Origin: Planctomycetota bacterium
Lineage (GTDB): Bacteria; Planctomycetota; J058
Direction of reading: 5' to 3'
DNA: 64,000 nucleotides
NCBI GenBank assembly: GCA_023954375.1
Contig: JAMLIC010000048.1
Location: 1-64,000 of the forward strand
In this document: piece by piece, positions 39,804-48,542 of the stretch
Position numbering within the stretch: position 1 is the stretch's first letter
Layout: every line of letters begins with the position of its first letter
Made by a program: the position numbers and the translations under genes
The notes under the pieces: generated by a model
Database searches by the model: none
What the model was told of the DNA's origin: nothing
Seen by the model: the letters and a program-made list of their open reading frames with translations, nothing else

Positions 39804-40784
39804 GTGAACGCTCTGACCCAGGCGGGTCGCCGGACCCGGACCGGCACCCTGACGGCGCTCCTGGTCAACCTCGTCCTGGCCGCGGCCAAGCTCGCGGCGG
39901 GGGTGCTCTCGGGCGCCGCCGTGCTGCTGGCCGAGGCGGCGCACTCCTTCGCCGACGCGGTCAACCAGCTCTTCCTGCTCGCGGGGCTGCGCCTCGGCGG
40001 GGTGAAGAAGGACGACCGCCGGCCGGCGGCGCAGGGCAAGGACCTGTTCTACGGGCTGTTCCTCGCCGCCCTGCTCGTGTGCGTCGGCGCGGCGGTGGGG
40101 TCGATCGTCCTCGGCGTGCGCGGCCTCCTCGACCCGCGGCCGCTCGCGCCGGCGCGCTTCGTCGTGGGCTACGTCGTCCTGGGCGTGGCCCTCGTCGCCC
40201 AGGCCCTCGCGCTCGCGTCGAGCGTACGCGACGTGCGCGCGGCCGCCCGCGCGCGCGAGCGCCCCTTCTGGCGCCACGTCCAGGCGACGCGCGACACGTC
40301 GCTCAAGGTGCCGCTCTACGAGGACGCGGCCGGGATCGCCGGCGTCCTGATCGCCGGGCTCGCCCTCGCCCTCTCGCACGTCACGGGCGACCCGCGCTGG
40401 GACGCGGCCGGCGCGCTCCTGATCGGCGCCGCGCTCCTGTTCGTCGCCTGGACCCTCGCCGTCGACTCCCGCGCGCAGCTCCTCGGCGAGGCGCTCGAGC
40501 CCGAGGACCGGCGCCGCCTGCGCGACGTCCTGCACTCCTTCCCCGAGGTGGTCCACGTGGCGCGGGTCCTCACCATGCACCTCGGCCCGGAGGACGTGCT
40601 CGTCAACTGCGACGTGCAGGTGAGGGGTGGTCTCGCCTCGAGCGACGTCGAGGACCTGCTCGACCGCCTCAACCACCGCCTCCAGACCGAGCTCCCGGAG
40701 GTGTGCGAGACGTTCATCGAGCTCCACTCGGGCGACTCGAAGGACCGCATCCGCGCCCGCGTGGGCCCGCCGCGGCACGGGTGA
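39804..40784 (+). CDS. Cation diffusion facilitator (CDF) family transporter
   Basis: Predicted inner-membrane metal-ion/proton antiporter, 326 residues. GTG 39804 follows AGGAGG by nine bases. Six membrane segments are visible, beginning LTALLVNLVLAAAKLAAGVL and continuing with the CDF motif AEAAHSFADAVNQLFLL (HSxxD metal site in TM2). Later come YEDAAGIAGVLIAGLAL (TM5) and a C-terminal cytosolic domain (FPEVVHVARVLTMHLGPEDVLVNCDVQV). The second metal site reads EDAAG rather than the common HxxxD, as in the COG0053/SLC30A9-like branch. The transported metal (Zn, Mn, Fe or Co) is not predictable. Convergent with the zinc-ribbon gene. Confidence 0.85.
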   Translation: MNALTQAGRRTRTGTLTALLVNLVLAAAKLAAGVLSGAAVLLAEAAHSFADAVNQLFLLAGLRLGGVKKDDRRPAAQGKDLFYGLFLAALLVCVGAAVGSIVLGVRGLLDPRPLAPARFVVGYVVLGVALVAQALALASSVRDVRAAARARERPFWRHVQATRDTSLKVPLYEDAAGIAGVLIAGLALALSHVTGDPRWDAAGALLIGAALLFVAWTLAVDSRAQLLGEALEPEDRRRLRDVLHSFPEVVHVARVLTMHLGPEDVLVNCDVQVRGGLASSDVEDLLDRLNHRLQTELPEVCETFIELHSGDSKDRIRARVGPPRHG

Positions 40785-41129
40785 TCAGCGCCCGGCCGCC
40801 CGCATCAGCAGCGCGAGGGCCACCAAGGCGAGCGCCGCCACGACCACCCCGAGCCGCGCCAGGCCATCGACCCCCTGGCCCAGCGCGGCGAACGGTCCCT
40901 CGCGCGGCGGGTCGTCCCCCCCGTCGAAGGTGTGCGCGCAGCGCGAGCACTTGCGCAGGATGCGCCGGGATCGCCGCTCGTCGGCGACGAACGGCGTCGT
41001 CGTGTGGTAGCCGCAGCGCGGACAGGGCGGGCGCTTGCGCTGCGGCCCGCGCCGGGCCGCGCCGCAGCGCCCGCAGACCCTCGCCCGGACCGCGTAGGCC
41101 TCGCCGCACTCGGGGCACGCCGTCGTCAC
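40785..41129 (-). CDS. Zinc-ribbon protein with C-terminal membrane anchor
   Basis: A 114-residue protein with three CxxC-type pairs in the first 70 residues (CPECGEAY, CGRCGAAR, CPRCGYHTTTPF, CSRCAHTF). This suggests one or two zinc ribbons, followed by a single membrane segment near the C-terminus (about 92-110). It starts nine bases after the lysA stop, so it may be the last gene of the lysine operon. Its role is unknown; such proteins are often tail-anchored cytosolic zinc ribbons. Confidence 0.75.
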   Translation of the reverse strand: MTTACPECGEAYAVRARVCGRCGAARRGPQRKRPPCPRCGYHTTTPFVADERRSRRILRKCSRCAHTFDGGDDPPREGPFAALGQGVDGLARLGVVVAALALVALALLMRAAGR

Positions 41130-41138
41130 GCGCCCATG

Positions 41139-42284
41139 CTACGCCACCCACACCTCGGGCGGCACCGGGTGGCTGAGGAAGTGGGTCATCCCCTCCGTGA
41201 ACCCGTAGGCGCCCGCGGTCCCGAACGCCAGCAGGTCGCCCGGGCGCAGGTCGGGGAGGTCGACCGTCCCCAGCCGGTCGAGGCTCGTGCACAGCGGGCC
41301 CGCGAGCGTGGTCGACGCGGTCGATCCGTCGCGACCGACCGCGCGCACCGGGAACGCTTGCCCCGTGAGCAGCGGGCGCAGGAGGTGGTTCACGCCGCCC
41401 TCGAGGATCGCGAAGCGCGCCCCGCGGCTCTCCTTCGTGCGCACGACCCGCGCCAGGTAGACGCCGCACGGGGCGGCCAGGAAGCGACCCGGCTCGAGGA
41501 TCAGCTCGCCCTGGAACCACGCGTGCTCACGGAGCAGGTCGCCCAGGCCGCGGCCGAGCGCGCCGGCATCGAGCGGCGCCTCGTCGGGCGCGTAGGGCAC
41601 GCCGAGCCCGCCGCCGAGGTCGATCTGCTCGAGCGTCAGGCCGTGCTCCTGGGTGAGTCGCCGGCCGAGGTCGAGGACCATGCGGTGCGTCGCGAGGAGC
41701 TTCGCCGCGTCGCGCTCGTTGCTCGCGGCGAACACGTGCAGCCCCCGCACGCGCACGTGCGCGAGCGCCGCCGCGCGCGGGAGCACCTCGGGCAGGGCCT
41801 CCTCGTCGACGCCGAACGCCGAGGGGCCGACGCCGCCGATGATCCGGTTGCTCTCGGCCACGCCGGCGGCCGGGTGCACCCGCAGGTTCACGGCGACGGG
41901 CGCGCGCGCCAGCGCGTCGAGGCGCTCGAGGTCCTCCCACCCCTCGGCCTGCACGCGCACCCCCTGCTCGAGGGCGAGCGCCAGCTCGGCCGTGCGCTTG
42001 CCGGGGCCGGCGAAGAACACCCGCCCGGGCGCCAGGTCGGCCACCCGGCGCAGCTCGCCCTCGGACGCGCAGTCGAAGCTGGCGCCGAGGTCGGCGAAGA
42101 GGCGCAGGAGCTCCGGATGCGGGTTCGCCTTGACCGCGTAGGCCAGGCGCACCCGGTCGGGCAGGGCCGCGCGCAGGCGCTGAAGGCCCGCCCGCGCGAC
42201 CGCCGCCGAGTAGACGAACGCGGGCGTCCCGTGCCGCGCGGCGAGCCCGGCGAGGTCGTCGTCGCCGAAGGCGAACAGGCTCAC
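41139..42284 (-). CDS. lysA: Diaminopimelate decarboxylase-like PLP enzyme
   Basis: Fold-type III PLP decarboxylase of 381 residues, last biosynthetic enzyme of the lysine operon. It should convert meso-diaminopimelate to lysine. The PLP Lys is Lys52 (YAVKANPHPELL); also present are CASEGELRRV, GLHVFAASNE, IDLGGGLGVPY and EPGRFL. The substrate-side motif usually reads CESxD in DapDC enzymes but is C332-T-S-L-D336 here (GPLCTSLDRL), and SHP follows. Both are reminiscent of the exosortase-associated or BtrK-like decarboxylase subfamilies. Operon position argues for LysA; the motif leaves some doubt. The GTG start at 42284 overlaps the dapD stop (GTGA). Confidence 0.8.
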   Translation of the reverse strand: MSLFAFGDDDLAGLAARHGTPAFVYSAAVARAGLQRLRAALPDRVRLAYAVKANPHPELLRLFADLGASFDCASEGELRRVADLAPGRVFFAGPGKRTAELALALEQGVRVQAEGWEDLERLDALARAPVAVNLRVHPAAGVAESNRIIGGVGPSAFGVDEEALPEVLPRAAALAHVRVRGLHVFAASNERDAAKLLATHRMVLDLGRRLTQEHGLTLEQIDLGGGLGVPYAPDEAPLDAGALGRGLGDLLREHAWFQGELILEPGRFLAAPCGVYLARVVRTKESRGARFAILEGGVNHLLRPLLTGQAFPVRAVGRDGSTASTTLAGPLCTSLDRLGTVDLPDLRPGDLLAFGTAGAYGFTEGMTHFLSHPVPPEVWVA

Positions 42285-43093
42285 CTGAGCGCCTGCTCCA
42301 GGGCCGTCGCGGCGTCGGTCTTGGCGTCGCGGTACTTCACGATCATGGGCGCCGACAGGTGCAGGCCGCGCTCGCGCGCGAAGTCGCCCGAGGCCGGCCG
42401 CGACCCGGGGACGACCACGGCGCCCGCGGGCACCTCGCGGCGGCGCTCGCAGCCGTGGACGAGGTCGTAGAGCACCGTCGACGCCGTGAGCGTCACGCCG
42501 GCGGCGATCACCGCCCGCGCGCCCACGCGCACCCCCTCGAACAGGCCGACGAGGCCGCCGACGAAGGCCTCGTCCTCGACGACCACGGGCACCGCCCCGG
42601 CGGGCTCGAGGACGCCGCCCACCTGCGCGCCGGCCGAGAGGTGCACCCGCGCGCCGAGCTGCGCGCACGAGCCGACCAGCGCGTGGCTGTCGACCATCGT
42701 CCCCGGGCCGACCCAGGCGCCGACGTTCACGTAGGCCGGCGGCATGACGACCACGCCCTTGCCCAGGTGCGCGCCGCGCCGCACCGCGGAGCCGCCCGGC
42801 ACGAGGCGCACCTGGTCGTCGAGCGCGAAGTGGCGCGGCGGGTAGGCCGTCTTGTCGAACGTGGGGAAGCCGGGGCCCGGCTGCTCCTTCATCGCCGTGC
42901 GCCGGAACCCGAGGAGGATCGCCTGCTTGACCCAGGCGTTCGCGCGCCACGTGCCCTCGGCCGGCTCGGCCGCGCGGACGGTCCCCGCCTCCAGCGCCAG
43001 GAGCAGCGCCTCGTGCGCCTGCTCCGCCTTCGGGTCGGCGAGCACGGCCTCGGCGGGGCGGTCGTAGAAGCTGCGAAGGTCGTCGGGCGTCAC
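42281..43093 (-). CDS. dapD: 2,3,4,5-tetrahydropyridine-2,6-dicarboxylate N-succinyltransferase
   Basis: DapD transfers a succinyl group from succinyl-CoA to tetrahydrodipicolinate, so the operon uses the succinylase branch of lysine synthesis. The product has 270 residues. It has the DapD N-terminal domain (WRANAWVKQAILLGFR) and a left-handed beta-helix of hexapeptide repeats (about 105-235: GAHLGKGVVVMPPAYVNVGA in overlapping pieces, GTMVDSHALVGSCAQLG). The family signature EDEAFVGGLVGLFEGVRVG is also present. The GTG start at 43093 overlaps the dapA stop. Confidence 0.95.
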   Translation of the reverse strand: MTPDDLRSFYDRPAEAVLADPKAEQAHEALLLALEAGTVRAAEPAEGTWRANAWVKQAILLGFRRTAMKEQPGPGFPTFDKTAYPPRHFALDDQVRLVPGGSAVRRGAHLGKGVVVMPPAYVNVGAWVGPGTMVDSHALVGSCAQLGARVHLSAGAQVGGVLEPAGAVPVVVEDEAFVGGLVGLFEGVRVGARAVIAAGVTLTASTVLYDLVHGCERRREVPAGAVVVPGSRPASGDFARERGLHLSAPMIVKYRDAKTDAATALEQALR

Positions 43094-44004
43094 GTCGTGG
43101 CCTCCAGGTGGGGCTGGGCCTCGGCCCGCGCGTGCGCGAGGGCCGCGGAGAGCCGCTGGACCGTCGCCGGCTCGGCCGGGGTCAGCGGCAGGCGCACGTG
43201 CGCGCCGCCGAGCCCGACGAGCTCCAGCGCCGCCTTGAGCGGGATCGGGTTCGGCTCGGCGAAGAGCGCGTCCATGAGCGGCAGGAGCGCCAGGTGGAGC
43301 GCCCGCGCCCGCGGCGCGTCGCCCGCCCGCGCGGCGTCGACGAGCGCCTTCATCTCCCCGGGCAGGAGGTTGCCCAGGACCGACACGAGGCCGACCGCGC
43401 CGACCGCGACGCTGGGGACGGCCAGGTTGTCGTCGCCCGAGAGGAGCTGCTTGCCCGCGGGCAGCGTCCGCGCGACCTCGGCGAGCTGGCCGAGGCTGCC
43501 CGACGACTCCTTCACGGCCACGACCTCGTCGACCTCCCACACCTTCGCCAGGCCGGCCGGCGTCAGGTTCACGGCCGTGCGCCCGGGGACGTTGTAGGCC
43601 ACGAGCGGGAAGCCCGCCGCGCCCTGGGCGATCGCCCGGTAGTGGGCGGCGAGCCCGGCCTGCGTCGGCTTGTTGTAGGGCGGCGTGACGACGAGCGCCC
43701 CGGCGGCGCCGAGGGCGCGCGCCCGCCGCGTCCAGAGCGCCGCCTGCGCGGTCGAGCTCGAGCCGGTGCCGACGAGCACGGGCCGGCCGCCCGACTCCTC
43801 GAGGCAGGCGGCGACCACGAGGTCGCGCTCCTCCTCGGTGAGCGTCGACGCCTCGCCGGTCGTGCCGAGCGCCACGAGGACGTCGGCGCCGCCCTCGACG
43901 ACGTGCCGGACGAGGCGGCGCAGCGCCTCGAGGTCGAGGCCGTCGTCGGGCTGGAAGGGGGTGGCCAGGGCCACCGACAGGCCCGACAGGTCGAGCGGGG
44001 TCAC
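43090..44004 (-). CDS. dapA: 4-hydroxy-tetrahydrodipicolinate synthase
   Basis: Condenses pyruvate and aspartate semialdehyde, the first step unique to lysine/DAP synthesis. The 304-residue TIM-barrel protein has the Schiff-base Lys165 (VVAVKESSG), Tyr137 in AYNVPGRT and the TTGE loop (48-51) that holds the pyruvate carboxylate. GSGDDNLAVPS-like LLSGDDNLAVPS and GAVGLVSVLGNLLP are also typical. The GTG start at 44004 overlaps the dapB stop (GTGA), consistent with translational coupling. Confidence 0.96.
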   Translation of the reverse strand: MTPLDLSGLSVALATPFQPDDGLDLEALRRLVRHVVEGGADVLVALGTTGEASTLTEEERDLVVAACLEESGGRPVLVGTGSSSTAQAALWTRRARALGAAGALVVTPPYNKPTQAGLAAHYRAIAQGAAGFPLVAYNVPGRTAVNLTPAGLAKVWEVDEVVAVKESSGSLGQLAEVARTLPAGKQLLSGDDNLAVPSVAVGAVGLVSVLGNLLPGEMKALVDAARAGDAPRARALHLALLPLMDALFAEPNPIPLKAALELVGLGGAHVRLPLTPAEPATVQRLSAALAHARAEAQPHLEATT

Positions 44005-44732
44005 GGGCGCCTCCCGGGGGGCTGGAAGAGCGGGTCGATGATGTCGGCCGCCACGTCGTCCATCGTGAACACCCCCTTGCGCCCCTGCACCCAGCGGCAG
44101 GCGGCCAGCGCCCCCTGCGCGAACACGGCGGCGCTGCGCGCGGCGTGGTGGACCTCGATCACCTCGCCCGGCGCGTCGACGCCGACGACGTGCGAGCTGT
44201 AGGTCGACCCGGCGCGCACGACCCCCACGCTGAGCTGGTGCGGCGCGACCGGGCCGCCGAGCGTCCACTCGGTCTTGCGCGGGCAGGCCTCGAGCAGCGT
44301 GCGCGCGAGCATCTTCGCCGTGCCCGAGGGCGCGTCGTGCTTGCGCTGGTGGTGGTGCTCGAGCAGGTAGGGGTCGCGCTGCGGGTCGAGCGCGGCGAAG
44401 CCGCCGAGCACCCGCGTCAGGCGCGCGACGAGGGCCACGCCGAGCGAGAAGTTCGGCGCGACGACCACGGCCGCCCGGTCGCCCACGCGCGCGGCGAGGT
44501 CGGGGATCGACCAGCCGGTCGTGCCGATCACCAGCGGCACCCCGCGCGCCAGCGCCAGCTCCAGCCGCGCCTCGACCGCGTCGGCCACCGTGGCCTCGAC
44601 GATCGCGTCGACGGGCCCCTCGGGCGGCGCCTGCCGGCCCACGCTCCAGGCCAGGACGCCCTGCGCCCGCGCCTCGGCGGCGATCGCGCCGCCGAGCCGC
44701 CCGGCCCCGCACACCCCCACGCGCAGCGTCAC
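44001..44732 (-). CDS. dapB: 4-hydroxy-tetrahydrodipicolinate reductase
   Basis: Reduces the DapA product with NAD(P)H. The 243-residue protein has an N-terminal Rossmann motif (GVCGAGRLGGAI, about 6-17, slightly different from the usual GxxGRMG) and VIGTTGWS (68-75). The DapB signature HHHQRKHDAPSGTAK lies at about 126-140 and contains the catalytic His and Lys. VFTMDDVAADII near the end matches the usual C-terminus. It is shorter than E. coli DapB (273 residues), a common compact form. The GTG start at 44732 overlaps the lysC stop. Confidence 0.95.
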   Translation of the reverse strand: MTLRVGVCGAGRLGGAIAAEARAQGVLAWSVGRQAPPEGPVDAIVEATVADAVEARLELALARGVPLVIGTTGWSIPDLAARVGDRAAVVVAPNFSLGVALVARLTRVLGGFAALDPQRDPYLLEHHHQRKHDAPSGTAKMLARTLLEACPRKTEWTLGGPVAPHQLSVGVVRAGSTYSSHVVGVDAPGEVIEVHHAARSAAVFAQGALAACRWVQGRKGVFTMDDVAADIIDPLFQPPGRRP

Positions 44733-46093
44733 GCGCCGTTCTCCATGAAGGCCCGGTGCAGCCGCTGCACGGCGGGGGCCGCGTCCTCCTCGCGGACGAC
44801 GAGGCTCAGGTTGATCTCGCTCGAGCCCATGGAGATCATCTCCACGTTGACCTCCTCGAGCGCCGCGAACACGCGCGCGCCGATCCGCGGCGTCGAGCGC
44901 AGCCGCTCGCCGACGACGGCCACGATCGCCCGCCGCTCCGCCACCTGGATCGTGGCGAACCCGCGCAGCTCGGCCAGGAGCGGCCCCAGCGGCGCGCGCG
45001 CGTCGACCGTGAGCGAGACCGAGTTCTCGGCCGTGGCCACGAGGTCGACGCTCACGCCCAGGCGCCCGAACACCTCGAACAGCCGGCCGAGGAAGCCGGC
45101 CTGGGCGAGCATGCGCGTCGAGTGGACCGTGAGCACGGTGATCGGCCCGCGCGAGGCGAGCGCCGTGATCGGCTTGCCCGTGGCCGCCGCCTCGGCCGTG
45201 ATCGTCGTGAACGCGCCGTCCGGCCGCTCGGTGTGGCGCACCGTGACCGGGATCCCGGCCTCGACCGCCGGCTGCACGGTCGCCGGGTGGAGGACCTTGG
45301 CCCCGAAGGCGGCCAGCTCGGCCGCCTCGGCGAAGGACAGCCGCTTGATCGGCCGCGCGGCCGGCACGACGCGCGGGTCGGCCGTGAGCACGCCCTCGAC
45401 GTCGGTCCAGATCTGGATCTCGTCGGCCCCGAGCGCGGCGCCGAGGAGCGCGGCCGAGTAGTCGCTGCCGCCGCGGCCGAGCGTCGTCGTCGTGCCGTCC
45501 TCGGTCGCGCCGATGTAGCCCTGCGTGACGACGACCCGCCCGGGGCCCAGGTAGGGCGCGACCCGCTCGGCCGCCAGGACCTTGATCGCCGCCTGCTGCG
45601 GGGCCGCGGCGCCGAAGGCGCCGTCGGTGCGCACGACCTCCCTGGCGTCCAGGTGCGTGACCGGCACCCCCTCGCGCTCGAGGTGGGCGGCGAACACGCG
45701 CGTCGACAGCCGCTCGCCCGTGCTGGCGATCGCGTCCATGGAGCGCGGCGTGAGCTCGCGCAGGAGCGCCACGCCGCGCAGGAGGAGCTGCAGCTCCGAC
45801 TCCATGGCGGCCACCTGCTCGGCCGCGGTCACGGGCACCTGCCCGCCGAGCAGGTCGCGAAGCGCCTCGCGCGTGCGCTGGAACACCCCCGCCGCCTCGG
45901 TGAGGGCCTGATCGAGGTCGCCCTTCACGGCGGCCTGCCCGGCGCGGAACAGGGCGTCGGTGGTCTTGCCCATGGCCGAGAGCACGACGAGCGGGCTCGC
46001 CGGCAGGGCGGCGCGCACGACCACCCCGACCTGGCGCATGCACGCGGCGTTCGCGACGGACGAGCCGCCGAACTTGAGCACGCGGGGCTTCAT
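44729..46093 (-). CDS. lysC: Aspartate kinase
   Basis: Phosphorylates aspartate at the head of the lysine operon. The 454-residue protein has the kinase domain (KFGGSSVAN at the N-terminus, VVLSAMGKTTDAL, ASTGERLSTRVFAAHL, TTLGRGGSDYSAALLGAALGA, WTDVEGVLTADPRVV) and two ACT domains near the C-terminus. Those carry lysine-type feedback inhibition in relatives (VLTVHSTRMLAQAGFLGRLFEVF, VEMISMGSSEINLSLVV in overlapping pieces). The layout matches monofunctional LysC-type enzymes. ATG 46093 is used since FGGSS follows closely; a longer open frame upstream is unconserved. First gene of the operon. Confidence 0.95.
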   Translation of the reverse strand: MKPRVLKFGGSSVANAACMRQVGVVVRAALPASPLVVLSAMGKTTDALFRAGQAAVKGDLDQALTEAAGVFQRTREALRDLLGGQVPVTAAEQVAAMESELQLLLRGVALLRELTPRSMDAIASTGERLSTRVFAAHLEREGVPVTHLDAREVVRTDGAFGAAAPQQAAIKVLAAERVAPYLGPGRVVVTQGYIGATEDGTTTTLGRGGSDYSAALLGAALGADEIQIWTDVEGVLTADPRVVPAARPIKRLSFAEAAELAAFGAKVLHPATVQPAVEAGIPVTVRHTERPDGAFTTITAEAAATGKPITALASRGPITVLTVHSTRMLAQAGFLGRLFEVFGRLGVSVDLVATAENSVSLTVDARAPLGPLLAELRGFATIQVAERRAIVAVVGERLRSTPRIGARVFAALEEVNVEMISMGSSEINLSLVVREEDAAPAVQRLHRAFMENGA

Positions 46094-46248
46094 GGCAACG
46101 GTTCCGCTTCCTGCGCCGCGGGCGGCGAGGCCGGCGGCGCGATGTCGAGGGCCCGAAACTCTACCGGGAGGGTCCGACGGGAGGAAGGCACGCACCGCGC
46201 GCGGGCGGCGGGCATAATGCGCCCTCTCTCCCCCGCCAGGAGTCCGCC
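46094..46248. promoter_or_regulatory. lysC-hutU divergent promoter region
   Basis: A 155-base gap between divergent lysC and hutU must hold both promoters. AGGAG about eight bases before the hutU ATG (46249) is its ribosome-binding site. No lysine riboswitch, which would be roughly 170-200 bases long, fits in the space. Confidence 0.5.
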
Positions 46249-47916
46249 ATGACGACCACCGCCGCCCGGCCCCCGATCCAGGCCCCCCGCGGGCTGACGC
46301 TCAACGCGCGCACCTGGCAGGCGGAGGGGGCCCTGCGCCTGCTCATGAACAACCTCGACCCCGAGGTGGCCGAGGACCCGGCGAACCTCGTCGTCTACGG
46401 CGGCAGCGGCAAGGCGGCCCGCTCGTGGGAGGCCTACGAGGCGATCGTGCGCTGCCTGAAGGCGCTCGCGCCCGACGAGACGCTGCTCGTGCAGAGCGGC
46501 AAGCCCGTCGGCGTGTTCAGGACGCACCCGGACGCCCCGCGCGTGCTCCTGGCCAACTCGAACCTGGTGCCCCGCTGGGCCACGTGGGAGGAGTTCCGGC
46601 GACTCGAAGCCAAGGGCCTGATCATGTTCGGCCAGATGACGGCCGGCTCGTGGATCTACATCGGCACGCAGGGGATCCTCCAGGGCACCTACGAGACGTT
46701 CGCCGCCGCCGCCCGCACGCACTTCGGCGGCAGCCTGAAGGGGCGCCTCGTCGTGACGGGCGGCCTCGGCGGCATGGGCGGCGCGCAGCCGCTCGCGGCC
46801 ACGATGAACGAGGCGGTCTGCCTGGCCGCCGAGGTCGACCCGGAGCGCGTGAAGCGCCGCCTCGACACGCGCTACCTCGACCACGCGACCGACGACCTCG
46901 ACGAGGCCCTGCGCCTGGCGCAGGAGGCGCGCGAGCGCGGCCAGGCCCGCTCGATCGCCTGGGTGGGCAACGCCGTGACCCTGCTCGAGGCCATGCTCGC
47001 GCGCGGCGTCGTCCCGGACGTGCTCACCGACCAGACGAGCGCGCACGACCTGCTCAACGGCTACGTGCCCACAGGCCTGTCGCTGGCCGAGGCGAAGGCG
47101 CTGCGCCGCCAGGACCCCGCCGCCTACCTCGCGCGCGCGGGCGAGACGGTGGTCGCCCACGTGAAGGCCATGCTGGCCCTGAAGGACCGCGGCGCCGTGA
47201 CCTTCGACTACGGCAACAACATCCGCGGCGCGGCGCTCGAGCACGGGCTGAAGGACGCGTTCGGCTTCCCCGGCTTCGTGCCCGCCTACGTGCGGCCGCT
47301 CTTCTGCGAGGGCAAGGGCCCGTTCCGCTGGGTGGCGCTCACGGGCGACCCGGCGGACATCGCCCGCACGGACCGCCTGGTCCTCGAGACCTTCCCCGAG
47401 GACGAGGCGCTGTGCCGCTGGATCCGCCTCGCCGGCGAGCGCGTCGCCTTCCAGGGGCTGCCGTCGCGGATCTGCTGGCTCGGCCAGGGCGCGCGCGCGC
47501 GCATGGGCCTGCTCATGAACGACCTCGTGGCGAAGGGCGAGGTCGGCCCGATCGCGATCGGCCGCGACCACCTCGACACGGGGTCGGTCGCCTCGCCCAA
47601 CCGCGAGACCGAGGCGATGAAGGACGGCAGCGACGCGATCGCCGACTGGCCGCTCCTCAACGCCATGCTCAACGTCGCCTCGGGCGCCTCGTGGGTGTCG
47701 ATCCACCACGGCGGCGGCGTGGGCATGGGCTACTCGCTCCACGCCGGGCAGGTCGTCGTCGCCGACGGCACGCCCGACGCCGCGCGCCGGATCGAGCGCG
47801 TGCTCACCAACGACCCCGGCACCGGCGTCGCGCGCCACGCCGACGCGGGCTACGAGGTCGCGCTCGAGACGGCGCGGCGCCACGGGCTCGTCCTGCCCAT
47901 GCACCCCGAGGCGTAG
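46249..47916 (+). CDS. hutU: Urocanate hydratase
   Basis: Converts urocanate to imidazolonepropionate in histidine degradation, using tightly bound NAD as electrophile. The 555-residue length is standard. Recognisable features are NLVVYGGSGKAARSW, MTAGSWIYIGTQGI, VTGGLGGMGGAQPLA (NAD-binding glycine-rich loop), FDYGNNIRGAA and FVPAYVRPLFCEGKGPFRW. The catalytic-loop region is GRDHLDTGSVASPNRETE. No other hut genes lie in the window; hutH/hutI are presumably elsewhere. A short 6-bp hairpin lies about 35 bases after the stop. Confidence 0.97.
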   Translation: MTTTAARPPIQAPRGLTLNARTWQAEGALRLLMNNLDPEVAEDPANLVVYGGSGKAARSWEAYEAIVRCLKALAPDETLLVQSGKPVGVFRTHPDAPRVLLANSNLVPRWATWEEFRRLEAKGLIMFGQMTAGSWIYIGTQGILQGTYETFAAAARTHFGGSLKGRLVVTGGLGGMGGAQPLAATMNEAVCLAAEVDPERVKRRLDTRYLDHATDDLDEALRLAQEARERGQARSIAWVGNAVTLLEAMLARGVVPDVLTDQTSAHDLLNGYVPTGLSLAEAKALRRQDPAAYLARAGETVVAHVKAMLALKDRGAVTFDYGNNIRGAALEHGLKDAFGFPGFVPAYVRPLFCEGKGPFRWVALTGDPADIARTDRLVLETFPEDEALCRWIRLAGERVAFQGLPSRICWLGQGARARMGLLMNDLVAKGEVGPIAIGRDHLDTGSVASPNRETEAMKDGSDAIADWPLLNAMLNVASGASWVSIHHGGGVGMGYSLHAGQVVVADGTPDAARRIERVLTNDPGTGVARHADAGYEVALETARRHGLVLPMHPEA

Positions 47917-47950
47917 TCAGGCCCGCTCTCCACGGGGTGGGCGCTCTTAC

Positions 47951-47967
47951 GGCGACCGTCAGTCGCC
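47951..47967 (+). terminator. Weak hairpin after hutU
   Basis: Arms 47951-47956 (ggcgac) and 47962-47967 (gtcgcc) with a five-base loop, 35 bases past the hutU stop and without a T-run. Only a possible terminator. Confidence 0.3.
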
Positions 47968-48102
47968 AGCCCCGGGCGGGGTCTCGCCGCGGGCGGGACG
48001 CCGCGACGCCGGCGCCGTCCGCCCGCGTCCCACCCCGCCGCTCCGCGCCGACGGCGCGAAGCGGAACGGGCGTTGCGCCGGGCCGGGGCGAGAGGTGTCC
48101 CC

Positions 48103-48516
48103 ATGCCCCGCTGCCGCCGCCCCGTCGCCCTGGCGCTGCTCGTCGCCGGCCTCCTCACCGGCTGCCCCGACGACGACCTGGACGCCTTCACGAGGCCGCA
48201 GCAGCCGCCCGTCCGGACGCAGCGCCAGCAGCCCGCGCCGGATGGCGCGGAGCTGTTCGTCGTCAACTGCGCCTCCTGCCACGGGGAGGACGCCCGCGGC
48301 GTGCCCGGACTCGGCAAGGACCTGACGACGAGCGAGTTCGTCGACGCCCTCTCGATCGACGAGATGCTGGCCTTCCTCAAGGAGGGGCGCGCCGCCGACC
48401 ACCCGCTGAACGACACCGGCGTCACCATGCCGCCCAAGGGCGGCAACCCCGCCCTGAGCGACGAGCAGCTGCGCGCGATCGCCGAGCACGTGCAGGCGCT
48501 GCCGGAGGCGCCCTGA
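48103..48516 (+). CDS. Lipoprotein c-type cytochrome of the nos operon
   Basis: A 137-residue mono-heme cytochrome c. The lipobox (LLTGC, Cys near residue 22) follows a hydrophobic signal. A Pro/Gln-rich linker then leads to the heme-binding CASCH (about residues 60-64) and the distal Met in VTMPPKGGNPALSDEQL. It is first in the nos operon and its stop is one base from the first possible nosZ ATG. Likely role: electron donor to NosZ at the outer face of the membrane, as proposed for cytochromes in clade II nos clusters. The ATG at 48103 has GAGAGG upstream. Confidence 0.88.
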   Translation: MPRCRRPVALALLVAGLLTGCPDDDLDAFTRPQQPPVRTQRQQPAPDGAELFVVNCASCHGEDARGVPGLGKDLTTSEFVDALSIDEMLAFLKEGRAADHPLNDTGVTMPPKGGNPALSDEQLRAIAEHVQALPEAP

Positions 48517-48542
48517 TGGCCCGCAGGAACGAGGAGACGATG

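Noticed and set aside
46094..46248. Possible lysine riboswitch upstream of lysC
   Set aside because: The gap is shorter than a lysine riboswitch plus expression platform and is shared with the divergent hutU promoter; no conserved pattern was seen.
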